From CAYYWP01 sp050176585 (GTDB lineage: Bacteria; Desulfobacterota; Binatia; HRBIN30; CADEER01), in NCBI GenBank assembly GCA_050176585.1, contig JBFXHX010000018.1, forward strand, positions 25,675 through 89,674: 64,000 bases of DNA, read 5' to 3'. The notes under the pieces were generated by a model. It made no database searches. It had not been told where the DNA came from and saw only the letters and a list, made by a program, of their open reading frames with translations. This document shows, piece after piece, positions 7,840 through 16,259 of the stretch. A program made the position numbers and the translations under genes. Numbering within the stretch: the first letter of the stretch is position 1; each line of letters starts with the position of its first letter.

Positions 7840-8775
7840 ATGCGTGGAGCGGCGGTCAAGAGCGTCTGGGGGGTTAAGATCGCACTCGCCCTCCTGAGCG
7901 GAATTTTCGGGGCAACGGCCCGGGCCGATGCGCCCCCCCAGCGGCTGCCTTCGGCGGTGATCATTTTCCCCTTTGTTAGCACCGAAGGTGGCGGCGCGAG
8001 CGTGGATACCCGGATCGAGCTGGTCAATCTGACCAGCCGTCCGGTGCATGCGAAGTGCGTTTTCGTCTTCGCCCCGAGCTGCGGCGGCATCAATTTCCAC
8101 ATCTATCTCACTCCCAACCAGCCATTCTCGTGGCTGGCGAGCCAGGGCTCGCGCGGCGTGGGCTTAACCGCCGTACCGCCCTTGCAGGGGACCGGCGAGC
8201 TGAAGTGCATCGTTCAAACGGAAGAGGAGCCGGTCGATCGCCACAACGCGCTGCAGGGCCGGGCGGCGGTCTTTGGCGCCGATGGCCAGACGATCGGGTA
8301 CAGCGCGGTCGGCTTTCTGCGGCTGACCGACGGGCTCGCCACGAACGTGATCTCGCTCGACGGCGCCACCTACACGCAGTGCCCGGATGAGCAGCACTTT
8401 TTGTTCTTGTCCAGCGAGACCGGCCAGCCGCAGACCGAGAGCGAGATCATTCTGGCGCCGTGCACGGAAGACCTCGAGAACATCGTGCCGACGGGCACCA
8501 ACGTACAGTTCGTCGTCGTGAATGAGTTCGAGCAGCGGTTTTCGGCTTCCACCAACGTAAACTGTTATGCGCGCCTCAGGCTGCGCCAGATCAGCCACGC
8601 GTTCACGCGCGACGTTCTCGGGTCGCAGACCGGGCACATCGTTGTCAAAGGCGTGCAGTCCTCGATTCTGGCGATGCTCATCGATCGCTTCACGACGCCG
8701 GACGGGGCGCGCGGGACTGCTGGCAACGAACCGGCGCTACGCGGCGGGCGGTTTGGGGAGATTCGCTTGCCATGA
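7840..8775 (+). CDS. secreted protein of unknown family, paralog 1
   Basis: A 311-residue exported protein of unknown function. The signal peptide ends around TARADA (residue 30). The body is a single domain that is repeated in the next gene. Conserved landmarks in both are FPF/YV at the start, DTRIELVNLTSR, LTPNQPFSWLAS, LTAVPPLQGTGELKC, HNALQGRA, LDGATYTQCPDEQHF, VVNEFEQRFSAS and LIDRF near the end. Conserved Cys pairs suggest periplasmic disulfides. The C-terminus (EPALRGGRFGEIRLP) also matches the paralog. The stop codon overlaps the next start (ATGA), so the two are translated together from the promoter at 7798. I do not recognise the domain as a named family. Confidence 0.75.
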   Translation: MRGAAVKSVWGVKIALALLSGIFGATARADAPPQRLPSAVIIFPFVSTEGGGASVDTRIELVNLTSRPVHAKCVFVFAPSCGGINFHIYLTPNQPFSWLASQGSRGVGLTAVPPLQGTGELKCIVQTEEEPVDRHNALQGRAAVFGADGQTIGYSAVGFLRLTDGLATNVISLDGATYTQCPDEQHFLFLSSETGQPQTESEIILAPCTEDLENIVPTGTNVQFVVVNEFEQRFSASTNVNCYARLRLRQISHAFTRDVLGSQTGHIVVKGVQSSILAMLIDRFTTPDGARGTAGNEPALRGGRFGEIRLP

Positions 8776-10037
8776 GCCGCGGGTGGCGTGCGCGCATAGC
8801 CCGAATCGCCGCCGTCGTCGCATTTGGCGTCGGCATGGCGCATCCGGTTGCGGCGCAGCCGGCCGTCAATTGGAACGCCGTCATGCGCGCGCTCGGCGGC
8901 GCGCTCGATTCTTGGCGGCTCTCGCCGTTGGGCGGCCCGCGGAACACGCCTGGGGCGCCGACCCGCACCATGCGCCCGACGCGCACGCCCACGTCGACAC
9001 GCCCGGCGACCGCAACCCGCACGGGGACCGCGACGCGCACGGAGACGAGGACCCGTCCCGCCACGCGAACGGGGACCCCGACCCGCACGATCACCAACAC
9101 GCGCGTCCCGAGCTTTACGCGGACTCCGCGCCCCACCGCGACACCGGTCCCGACGCTGGCGAACGACGGGCAGATCTCGTTCCTCGCCACCGCGCAGGGC
9201 GTTCCTCCCGCCCAGAAACTGGCCTCGGCTCTGCTTGTGTTTCCTTACATCGCGACCAGCTCGACCCAGGATACGCGCATCGAGCTGATGAACATGTCGG
9301 ATCGCGACGTCGAGTTGCAGTGCTTCTACGTACGGCAGAGCGACTGCATCGAGGTCGGGTTCTTCGTCCGGCTCACGCCGCAACAACCTCTGTCGTGGCT
9401 GGCGAACGACGGGGCCAGCAATCCCCTGACGTTGACCGCGGTGCCACCGTTCGACGGCCCCGGCGAGCTCAAGTGCGCGGTTGCTGCCGAACGCCCCGAG
9501 TTGAGCGCGCACAACGCCATTCAGGGGCGTGCGCTCGTCTACGATCGGTTCTCCGGCGAGACCGTTGGCTATGACGCCGTCGGATTCCAGCGCCTGAGCC
9601 CCGGTACGTACAACGGCATCATCGATCTGGACGGCTTTACGTACGAGCAGTGCCCCGACCGGCTGCATTTCGTCGTGCTCACCCGTCAAACAGGCGGGCC
9701 CTCCAGCGAGCTGATCACGGTGCCCTGTGCGGAGGACCTGCTCTTCCAGACGCCCACCGAGACGACCGTGCAGCTCGCGATCATCAACGAGTTCGAGCAG
9801 GTGTTTTCATCCTCGTACCGCCTGAAGTGCATGAGCAGCCAGTCGTTCTCGCGCTTCGGGACGCTCGGGAAATCGACCCTCGGCACCGACACCGCTCACC
9901 TGATCGTCCGCGGCGTGTCTTCACCGCTCATCGGTCTGGTGATCGATCGCTTCAACGGGCAGAACAACACGCTGCACACTACGGCAAACGAGCCCTTCCT
10001 CGAGGGCGGGCGCGACTCGCGCGTGATCTTCCCCTGA
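8772..10037 (+). CDS. secreted protein of unknown family with Thr/Arg-rich linker, paralog 2
   Basis: A 421-residue exported protein and a paralog of the preceding gene, which it overlaps by four bases. A signal peptide (AAVVAFGVGMAHPVAAQ) is followed by about 35 residues and then a low-complexity linker of about 65 residues (about 63-128) made of TRT, TPT and TAT units. The C-terminal 290 residues align along their whole length with the preceding protein: QDTRIELMNMSDR, LTPQQPLSWLAND, LTAVPPFDGPGELKC, HNAIQGRA, DGFTYEQCPD and INEFEQVFSSS. The linker would hold the domain away from a surface or partner. Duplication followed by gain or loss of the linker is the simplest history. Function is unknown. 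Confidence 0.75.
   Translation: MSRGWRARIARIAAVVAFGVGMAHPVAAQPAVNWNAVMRALGGALDSWRLSPLGGPRNTPGAPTRTMRPTRTPTSTRPATATRTGTATRTETRTRPATRTGTPTRTITNTRVPSFTRTPRPTATPVPTLANDGQISFLATAQGVPPAQKLASALLVFPYIATSSTQDTRIELMNMSDRDVELQCFYVRQSDCIEVGFFVRLTPQQPLSWLANDGASNPLTLTAVPPFDGPGELKCAVAAERPELSAHNAIQGRALVYDRFSGETVGYDAVGFQRLSPGTYNGIIDLDGFTYEQCPDRLHFVVLTRQTGGPSSELITVPCAEDLLFQTPTETTVQLAIINEFEQVFSSSYRLKCMSSQSFSRFGTLGKSTLGTDTAHLIVRGVSSPLIGLVIDRFNGQNNTLHTTANEPFLEGGRDSRVIFP
8958..9156 (+). repeat. imperfect Thr-Arg/Thr-Pro coding repeat
   Basis: Short degenerate units built on ACGCGCACG and ACCCGCACG encode the TRT/TPT/TAT linker of the second secreted paralog. The use of Arg rather than Ser with Thr and Pro makes the linker strongly basic, unlike the neutral Pro/Thr linker of the Cys-rich protein at 55.9 kb. 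Confidence 0.7.
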
Positions 10038-10066
10038 TCGGGACGCACCTGCGTCGGCAGTTTGCC

Positions 10067-10094
10067 TTGCCGTCGGTCCGCGGCGCCGTATAAT
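10067..10094 (+). promoter_or_regulatory. promoter with perfect TATAAT, short leader
   Basis: A perfect TATAAT lies at 10089-10094, with TTGCCG at 10067-10072, 16 bases upstream. Transcription should start near 10101, within a few bases of the GTG at 10103, so the transcript of the small gene would be leaderless or nearly so. Confidence 0.55.
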
Positions 10095-10102
10095 GCCGCC
10101 CC

Positions 10103-10243
10103 GTGCGGGAGTTTGTGTACGGGCTGATACTCGGTGCCGCGGCGATGTACTGCTTCGAGTACCTCGATGCGCCGGGGGTGTTGGCGTATCTGAACAGCGC
10201 GACCGAATCGGCCGTTCAATCGACGCACGGCTATTCGCGTTGA
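10103..10243 (+). CDS. 46-residue small membrane-associated protein
   Basis: GTG at 10103 opens a 46-codon frame: (M)REFVYGLILGAAAMYCFEY, then LDAPGVLAYLNSATESAV and a tail QSTHGYSR. Residues 4-20 can form one short membrane helix, followed by an amphipathic segment. The frame was accepted because a perfect -10 element sits eight bases upstream of the start codon, the composition is protein-like, and it ends six bases before the convergent neighbouring gene. There is no Shine-Dalgarno sequence, which agrees with a leaderless message. Function is unknown. Confidence 0.55.
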   Translation: MREFVYGLILGAAAMYCFEYLDAPGVLAYLNSATESAVQSTHGYSR

Positions 10244-10249
10244 GCGCGC

Positions 10250-11062
10250 TCAGCCCCCGAGGGCGAGGACGCGGCGGCCGCACCCCGAGCGCACGGCGTC
10301 CTGCAGTAGCAGCTTGATCTCGGACTTGCCGAGATTGCCCTCCTGCCGCAGCGCCTTCAGGTAACGCGCTACGCAGTGCACGTACGCGCGCTGGTTCGGC
10401 CATTCCTCGCCGCTGGACGGCCCGTCGCACGGGCACGTTTGTGCCAGCGCACACCCGTCGTGTAGCACGGGATCGCCGGGCGAAGTGTCCGGGCACGCGT
10501 CGCAGGAGTCACCCACGTCGTCGCCGTCGGTATCCGTCTGGGTGGCGGTGGCGAGCGCCGGGCAGTTGTCCGATGCGTCGCTCACGCCGTCGCCGTCGAC
10601 ATCCGGAGCGCGGCTGACCTCCGGGATGGCCACCAAGGTGATGGCAAACCGGCTGCGGACGCCTTGGGGGGACAAGAGGTGCAAGCGGATCTCGCCGGGT
10701 TTGGATGACTGTCGGCGCCCGCTGGTCAATAGAATCGGCACCCCATTGAACCGCGCGTCGATCACCATCGCCAGGCGACCGTCGGCGAAGCGCTGCAGAA
10801 ATCCGGAGCCTGCGATGTTCGTGCTCGGGCCGCTCCAGCGCAAGCCGGTGACCGCTTCCACGGCGTAATCCGTGCCGGGCAAGATACTGACGTCGAAGAC
10901 GCCCGTCAGCGGTTCGCTGCGGCTCTCGGCTGGATCGCACCCCTCGCAGCGCGTGACCAACCGGCTCTCCGGCGCGAGCACGTACCGCACGGTATCTGCG
11001 GCTGCCGACCGCCCCCAAGCTCCCGCAACCGCCAGCGCGAGCAGAAACCCTTGCCAGCGCAT
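10250..11062 (-). CDS. secreted protein with thrombospondin type 3-like calcium repeats
   Basis: Predicted exported protein of 270 residues. The ATG at 11062 gives a clean signal peptide (MRWQGFLLALAVAGAWG to SAAADT); the longer frame adds nineteen residues that mask it. The N-terminal 150 residues have a Cys pair (TRCEGCD) and look like a beta-rich domain of unknown type. Then come two DXDXDG-type repeats, APDVDGDGVSDASDNCP and TDTDGDDVGDSCDACP, which bind calcium in thrombospondin type 3 repeats. The C-terminal 70 residues have a further four Cys and a helical segment (VHCVARYLKALRQEGNLGKS). Such repeats are common in surface proteins of delta-type bacteria. Role unknown. Confidence 0.75.
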   Translation of the reverse strand: MRWQGFLLALAVAGAWGRSAAADTVRYVLAPESRLVTRCEGCDPAESRSEPLTGVFDVSILPGTDYAVEAVTGLRWSGPSTNIAGSGFLQRFADGRLAMVIDARFNGVPILLTSGRRQSSKPGEIRLHLLSPQGVRSRFAITLVAIPEVSRAPDVDGDGVSDASDNCPALATATQTDTDGDDVGDSCDACPDTSPGDPVLHDGCALAQTCPCDGPSSGEEWPNQRAYVHCVARYLKALRQEGNLGKSEIKLLLQDAVRSGCGRRVLALGG

Positions 11063-11148
11063 GGCGCGACGATACGCCCGAGGCTCAGCAGTGGCAAGTG
11101 CAAAGAAAACCGGCGGCATCGCGTGCCGCGGCTGGACGCGCTAGGAGA

Positions 11149-11322
11149 TCACGGGACCGATGTCCCGTTGGCCGCGCGCTTGGGCTTGGTGACGACGACC
11201 ACGTCTTGGCCGTTCACGCGCACTGTGCGCCGATCGTTCACCGATGGGCGCGCGGCCGACTTCCGCGCCCGGTCCTCCCGCCATTTGCGCAGCTGGTCCT
11301 CGAGATCGCCGCCTTTCGGCAT
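11149..11322 (-). CDS. small charged protein downstream of rpoD
   Basis: A 57-residue protein starting MPKGGDLEDQLRKWREDRAR. The ATG at 11322 is preceded by an excellent ribosome-binding site (AAGGAGGAGGGA), which decides the start over the in-frame codon at 11349. The N-terminal half is a charged, probably helical segment; the second half has a short beta-like stretch (RTVRVNGQDVVVVTKPKR). It lies 56 bases beyond the rpoD stop on the same strand and could share its transcript. No family is recognised. Confidence 0.6.
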   Translation of the reverse strand: MPKGGDLEDQLRKWREDRARKSAARPSVNDRRTVRVNGQDVVVVTKPKRAANGTSVP

Positions 11323-11378
11323 TCCCTCCTCCTTGCTCCCCTCCACCACGATGTTCTGGCTGTCAGGCCGGCTGTTCC

Positions 11379-13154
11379 TCAGTTGCCGACGAACGACTCG
11401 ATGGATCGAGCGCGACTGGGATGGCGCAGCTTGCGCAATGCCTTGGCCTCGATCTGTCGAATTCTCTCGCGCGTGACTGCGAACCGCTGCCCCACTTCCT
11501 CGAGGGTGTAGTCCGATTTTTCCCCGATGCCGAACCGCATACGCAGGATCTGTTCCTCGCGCGGCGTGAGCGTGGCCAGCACCTTGCGGGTCTGTTCCTC
11601 GAGGCTGGTGTACACCGCCGCGTCGGCGGGTGAGACGGTCTGCCGGTCCTCGACAAAGTCGCCCAGCGAGCTCTCTTCCTCATCGCCGATCGGCGTCTCG
11701 AGTGACACCGGCTCCTTGACGATGCGGAGCACGTTGCGGACCTTGTCGAGCGGCATCTCCATCTTCGCGGCGATTTCTTCCGGCGTCGGCTCCCGTCCCA
11801 ACTGTTGCACCAGATACCGAGAGGACCGCACCACCTTGTTGATCGTCTCGATCATGTGCACGGGAATGCGAATCGTGCGCGCCTGATCGGCGATCGCGCG
11901 GCTCACCGACTGGCGAATCCACCAGGTGGCGTATGTCGAGAATTTATAGCCGCGTTGATACTCGAACTTTTCGACCGCGCGCATCAGGCCGATGTTGCCC
12001 TCCTGCACGAGGTCGAGGAAGCCCAACCCGCGGTTCGTGTACCGCTTGGCAATGCTGACCACGAGGCGCAGGTTGGCCTCGATCAGGCGTTTCTGGCCAT
12101 CCTGAGCCTTGAACTCGCCCTGGCGGATGATGCGGAGCGTCTGCGACAGGCGCTCCTGGGGCATGCCGATCTCGCCCTCGAGGTCGCCGATCTGCTTGCG
12201 CGCCGCTTTCAGCTCGTCGACGAGTCGGCGCGCCTCCTCGAGGCCTACGCGCAGCTGCCGCGCGGCGGCTGCCGCCTGGCGGCTGTCGTCGCTCTTCACG
12301 CGCGGCGCCAGCCGCAGCACCTGTGGGGCCGTCTGCCGGGTTCGCTTTTCGATCGCGGCGATCAGGTCGTACTGTTGGTCGAGCACGCGCTCGGCCTTCT
12401 TCAGTTTCTCCACCACGGTCGTGATGTGCCGCTTGCCGAGCTGAAGCTCGTCCAGCACGCGCCGCACCCGCTGCTCGGCGGCGGCCAGCTTGCGGGCGAG
12501 TTGCGGCGACGGGCGCTTTAGCTTCCGCCCGGCTTCGTGGAGTTGCGTGCGCTCGGTGGCCGCCTTGCGCAGCTTCTCCAGCACCTTGAGGATCGCGCCG
12601 TCGGTGGCCTGCGCCTCTTCGCCGCCTTCCTCTTGGGAGTCGTCCTCGGCCTCCTCGTCCTGCAGCTCGCGTTCGCTCAGCTCTCCGGCTTTGATCCGAT
12701 CGGCGAGCTCGAGGAGGTAGTTGATCACGAAGGGGTGGTTCAGCACGTTCTCGCGAACCTGCTTTTCACCTTCCTCGATCTGCTTGGCGATCTCGACCTC
12801 TTGTTCCCGGGTCAGGAGGGAGACGGCCCCGATTTCCTGGAGGTACATTCGGACTGGGTCCGATGTGTCCTCGGCAAAGCCGCCGCTGCTGGCCGGCGCC
12901 GGCGGACGCTCTTCGCGCTCCTCCTCGGTCCATTCAGCGTCCTTCTCGGGGACGTCTTTGCCGAGGCCAGCCTCGGCGAGAGACTCGACACTCTCGACGT
13001 CGATCTCGCCCAGCATGGAGATCACGCCATCGATCTCTTCGGTTGCACCGTCGCTCTGTCCCATGCGTTCGCCGATCTCGTCGAACGAACGCGTGTGTGC
13101 CTTGCTGTCGTCCGCGAGCTTGCGCGCCTTCGCGTGGGAACGATTACGCTCCAT
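11379..13154 (-). CDS. rpoD: RNA polymerase primary sigma factor RpoD
   Basis: The 591-residue product is the housekeeping sigma-70 factor. Region 1.2 is DPVRMYLQEIGAVSLLTREQE (near residue 100). The non-conserved region is rich in Lys, Arg and Glu. Region 2, which binds the -10 element and melts DNA, includes GNIGLMRAVEKFEYQRGYKF and YATWWIRQSVSRAIADQART near residue 400. Region 3 follows, and region 4.2 has the -35-binding helix-turn-helix (YTLEEVGQRFAVTRERIRQ) near residue 545. The N-terminus carries only a shortened region 1.1 (TRSFDEIGERM to VISMLGEIDVE). The start is supported by AGGTGAAGGACT upstream of the ATG. It is shorter than the E. coli protein, as usual outside gammaproteobacteria. 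Confidence 0.97.
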   Translation of the reverse strand: MERNRSHAKARKLADDSKAHTRSFDEIGERMGQSDGATEEIDGVISMLGEIDVESVESLAEAGLGKDVPEKDAEWTEEEREERPPAPASSGGFAEDTSDPVRMYLQEIGAVSLLTREQEVEIAKQIEEGEKQVRENVLNHPFVINYLLELADRIKAGELSERELQDEEAEDDSQEEGGEEAQATDGAILKVLEKLRKAATERTQLHEAGRKLKRPSPQLARKLAAAEQRVRRVLDELQLGKRHITTVVEKLKKAERVLDQQYDLIAAIEKRTRQTAPQVLRLAPRVKSDDSRQAAAAARQLRVGLEEARRLVDELKAARKQIGDLEGEIGMPQERLSQTLRIIRQGEFKAQDGQKRLIEANLRLVVSIAKRYTNRGLGFLDLVQEGNIGLMRAVEKFEYQRGYKFSTYATWWIRQSVSRAIADQARTIRIPVHMIETINKVVRSSRYLVQQLGREPTPEEIAAKMEMPLDKVRNVLRIVKEPVSLETPIGDEEESSLGDFVEDRQTVSPADAAVYTSLEEQTRKVLATLTPREEQILRMRFGIGEKSDYTLEEVGQRFAVTRERIRQIEAKALRKLRHPSRARSIESFVGN

Positions 13155-13348
13155 AGTCCTTCACCTGCTCACCCTCCAACGCTCGGGTCTGGCGACCGCC
13201 CGCTGGCGCACGGTGGAACAGGGCTCCGTGGCAGCGAGGGATGCGCGCGATCGCTCTGGAGTGCTCGACACCGGGGAATTGTCTAACGGTCGGCGCAGAA
13301 AACGGGTCGCCATCCGGGTGGAGAGGCCCAATTATCAGCCAAGGCACT

Positions 13349-13375
13349 ATTAAACGGGGCCTTGGGACGAGTCAA
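13349..13375 (-). promoter_or_regulatory. possible rpoD promoter
   Basis: On the minus strand TTGACT (13375-13370) and TTTAAT (13354-13349) are 15 bases apart, shorter than ideal. A second -10-like GATAAT is at 13336-13331. They lie in the 275-base gap between the ino1 stop and the rpoD start, where an rpoD promoter is expected; no other feature is seen in this gap. Confidence 0.35.
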
Positions 13376-13429
13376 GGCCGATCCCAGCAAGCAGGAGAAA
13401 ATCGCCTCTCTCGGCTGCGCTTGCCCGGT

Positions 13430-14740
13430 TCAGTCGTAATACTCGAGCCCGAGGTGTGTGATCAGCTCTTCGCCCCGTAGATGGCGGAGGGTGTTCTTCA
13501 ATTTCATCAGCTGAATGAACAGATCGTGCTCGGGATACAGGCCTGGAGCCGTCTGCGGGCTCTTGAAATAGAAGGAGAGCCATTCCTGCACCCCATGCAT
13601 GCCAGCTCGCTGGGCGAGATCGAGGAACAGCGCCAGGTCGAGGACCAGCGGCGCGGCCAGGATCGAATCGCGGCAAAGGAAATTCACCTTGATTTGCATG
13701 GGGTAGCCAAGCCACCCGAAGACGTCGATGTTGTCCCAGCCCTCTTTGTTGTCGCCGCGGGGCGGGTAGTAGTGGATGCTGACGCGGTGGACGTAATCGC
13801 CGTACAATTCCGGGTGCAGGTCCTGGCGCAAAATGACGTCGAGCACCGAGAGCTTGCTCTCCTCCTTGGTGCGAAAGGAAGAAGGCTCGTCGAGTACCTC
13901 GCCGTCCCGATTCCCCAGGATGTTGGTCGAGAACCAGCCCTGCAGGCCGAGCATGCGCGCCTTCAGGCCAGGTGCGATGATCGTCTTCATCAGCGTCTGG
14001 CCGGTTTTGAAGTCCTTCCCGCAGATCGGCACGCCCCGCACCTGCGCCAGCTCGATCATTGCCGGGATGTCGCTGGTCAAGTTGGGCGCGCCGTTCGCGA
14101 ACGGGATGCCGAGGCGCAGCGCGGCGTAGGCGTAGAGCATGCTCGGGGCGATGGCGGGGTCGTTGCCTCGCAGACCCGCTTCGAAGCTGCGCAGACTCCC
14201 GTGCACCGGTTCGGGACGGAGGAAGCTCTCTGTGCTGCCGCACCAGATCATCACCAGGCGGTCTGCGCCGGTGCGGGCGCGGAATGCCTCGATGTCGGCC
14301 ATCAACTGCTCGGCGAGCGCCATTTTGGTCGCGCCGCTTTTCACGTGCGGGCCGTTCAGCCGCTTCACGTAGTGCGGATCGAACGCCGCGGGCCAAGGTG
14401 ACAGGGCCTCGAGCTCGTCGCGCACGCGCCCGAGCAGGGTCGCATCGACCACGCCGGCCTTTAACGCGCTTTGGTAGCAGTTGTCGGGAAAGATGTCCCA
14501 GGCGCCAAAGACCAGATCGTCGAGGCCCGCCAACGGGACAAAGTCGCGAATGAGCGGTGTGCGATTGTCGGTCCGCTTGCCGAGCCGGATCGTGCCGAGC
14601 TGCGTGAGCGACCCGATCGGCCGCGCCAGGCCCTTGCGCGCGAGCTCGACGCCGGCGATCAGCGTCGTGCTGACGGCGCCGAGGCCGGGTAGTAGAACAC
14701 CGAGACGACCCTCGGCCGGAGCAATGGGCACCAATGCCAT
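13430..14740 (-). CDS. ino1: myo-inositol-1-phosphate synthase
   Basis: A 436-residue inositol-3-phosphate synthase, which converts glucose 6-phosphate to 1L-myo-inositol 1-phosphate with an internally recycled NAD. The N-terminal Rossmann motif is GVLLPGLGAVSTTLIAG. Family landmarks include FGAWDIFPDNCYQSAL, GNDPAIAPSMLYAYAAL, PFANGAPNLTSDIPAMIELA, GKDFKTGQTLMKTIIAPGLK, and WFSTNILGNRDGEVLDEPSS with the catalytic Lys-rich segment RTKEESK. The C-terminal part (KVNFLCRDSILAAPLVLDLA) is also typical. Inositol may feed phosphatidylinositol lipids or compatible solutes. It is followed, after a 275-base gap, by rpoD. Confidence 0.95.
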   Translation of the reverse strand: MALVPIAPAEGRLGVLLPGLGAVSTTLIAGVELARKGLARPIGSLTQLGTIRLGKRTDNRTPLIRDFVPLAGLDDLVFGAWDIFPDNCYQSALKAGVVDATLLGRVRDELEALSPWPAAFDPHYVKRLNGPHVKSGATKMALAEQLMADIEAFRARTGADRLVMIWCGSTESFLRPEPVHGSLRSFEAGLRGNDPAIAPSMLYAYAALRLGIPFANGAPNLTSDIPAMIELAQVRGVPICGKDFKTGQTLMKTIIAPGLKARMLGLQGWFSTNILGNRDGEVLDEPSSFRTKEESKLSVLDVILRQDLHPELYGDYVHRVSIHYYPPRGDNKEGWDNIDVFGWLGYPMQIKVNFLCRDSILAAPLVLDLALFLDLAQRAGMHGVQEWLSFYFKSPQTAPGLYPEHDLFIQLMKLKNTLRHLRGEELITHLGLEYYD

Positions 14741-14855
14741 GGCGCGAGCTGCTTAGAAGGTTAAGTTCCTCAAGGCAAGGTAGCGCGCGGAAGCACCTTG
14801 ACTTGGTCACTGGCTTCGGGAACGGTTCCGCCATGCTCTCGCGGGGTGGGCGACG

Positions 14856-16259
14856 GTGAGGTTGGGCGGCTGGATTCTCGGCGGTGCGCTCCTCGTGCTC
14901 GCACTCGGCTCGGTGTGGTGGCTCAAGCTGGAACCGGAGGGCCCGCAGATCGAGTTCGTTCGGCTACCGGAGTTGGTCGGCCGCACCATCAGCGGCGAGG
15001 TGACGGTGCGCACGCGGGGACGTCCCGGGCTGCGATGGATCGAGGTCAATTTGCTCGCCGGAGGGCAGACGGTGCCACTGTACCGCGAAGAGCTGGTGGG
15101 CGAGACGGCGCACGCGAACGAGCGCAAGGTGCATTTCGACGCCGACCTATCTACGACCGGCCTGCGCGAGGGACCCGCGGCGATCGAAGTGGCGGCCGAT
15201 ACGTACGCCTGGCACCTTTTCGGCGGCAATCGCGGCGCGCGCGCGACGCGTGACATCACCGTCGACCTCACGCCACCGCGAGTCGACCTGTTGACAACCC
15301 AGCACAACATGCGGCTCGGCGGCGCCGCGCTCGCCGTGTTCACCGTCACTCCCGACGCGGTCGACGCCGGAGTCGCCGTGGAGTCGTATTACTTCCCGGC
15401 CGTGCGCGGCTATTTCGCGGATGCAAATGCCGCGTTCGCGGTGTTTGCCGTTCCGCAAGATCTCAGCCCGCAAGCGCGCCCGAAGGTTCGCGCCACCGAT
15501 GCCGCCGGAAACGCCACGGAAGTGGAGCTGCCGGTCGCGATCAAGGCGCGCCACTTCCCCGAGCGGCAAATGGCGATCGACGACGTGTTTTTGCAGCGCA
15601 AGGTGCCCGAGATCCTGTCGAAAGTCGGGCGGCCCGTACCCGCCGACCTGCGCGAGGGCTACTTGATCGTGAACCGCGACGTGCGCCGCGAATCCGAGGA
15701 GAAGATCGACGCGATTACCGCGAAGTCCGCGCCCGAACCCCTGTGGACGGGCGCGTTCCGCCGCCAGTCCAACGCCGCGCCGATGAGCGCCTTCGCCGAT
15801 CGCCGCTTCTACGTCTACAAGGGCGAGACCATCGATCGCCAGACGCACCTCGGGTACGACCTGGCGTCGTTGAAACGCGCTCCGGTCGAAGCGACGCAGA
15901 CCGGCACGGTGGTGTTTGCCGGCTACCTCGGCATTTACGGCGACAGCGTCGTGATCGATCACGGTCTCGGCGTATTCTCCCTCTACGGTCACCTGAGCAG
16001 TATTGGCGTACGCGAGGGGCAGACCGTGCAAGTCGGGGAGCCGATCGGACAGACCGGTGAATCCGGGCTCGCGGGAGGCGATCATCTGCATTTTTCGATC
16101 GTCCTACGCGGCACCCACGTCGATCCCGTGGAGTGGTGGGACCCGCTGTGGATGCGCGACCACATCGAGCGCCCCCTGGCGAGCTTGCCTGCGGCGAAGG
16201 CGGCGCAAGCGGCCGCGCCTCCCGCTGCCGAGGCCAGCGATGGCGAAGGCCAGCGCTGA
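14856..16259 (+). CDS. M23/LytM-domain envelope protein
   Basis: Predicted 467-residue peptidoglycan hydrolase or LytM regulator. A GTG start gives one N-terminal membrane helix (GGWILGGALLVLALGSVWWL) that anchors the protein facing the periplasm. The first 220 residues look like two Ig-like beta domains (EVTVRTRGRPGLRWIEVNLL, DLTPPRVDLLT). The C-terminal M23 domain carries HLGYDLA near residue 331 and GGDHLHFSIV near 410, so the HxxxD and HxH zinc ligands are present and the enzyme should be active as an endopeptidase. The next gene starts 20 bases before this one stops, which points to coupled translation. Confidence 0.85.
   Translation: MRLGGWILGGALLVLALGSVWWLKLEPEGPQIEFVRLPELVGRTISGEVTVRTRGRPGLRWIEVNLLAGGQTVPLYREELVGETAHANERKVHFDADLSTTGLREGPAAIEVAADTYAWHLFGGNRGARATRDITVDLTPPRVDLLTTQHNMRLGGAALAVFTVTPDAVDAGVAVESYYFPAVRGYFADANAAFAVFAVPQDLSPQARPKVRATDAAGNATEVELPVAIKARHFPERQMAIDDVFLQRKVPEILSKVGRPVPADLREGYLIVNRDVRRESEEKIDAITAKSAPEPLWTGAFRRQSNAAPMSAFADRRFYVYKGETIDRQTHLGYDLASLKRAPVEATQTGTVVFAGYLGIYGDSVVIDHGLGVFSLYGHLSSIGVREGQTVQVGEPIGQTGESGLAGGDHLHFSIVLRGTHVDPVEWWDPLWMRDHIERPLASLPAAKAAQAAAPPAAEASDGEGQR

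Noticed and set aside
8958..9156. Repeat array considered as a CRISPR-like or satellite repeat
   Set aside because: Units are short, degenerate and in frame with a linker of a secreted protein, without spacers.
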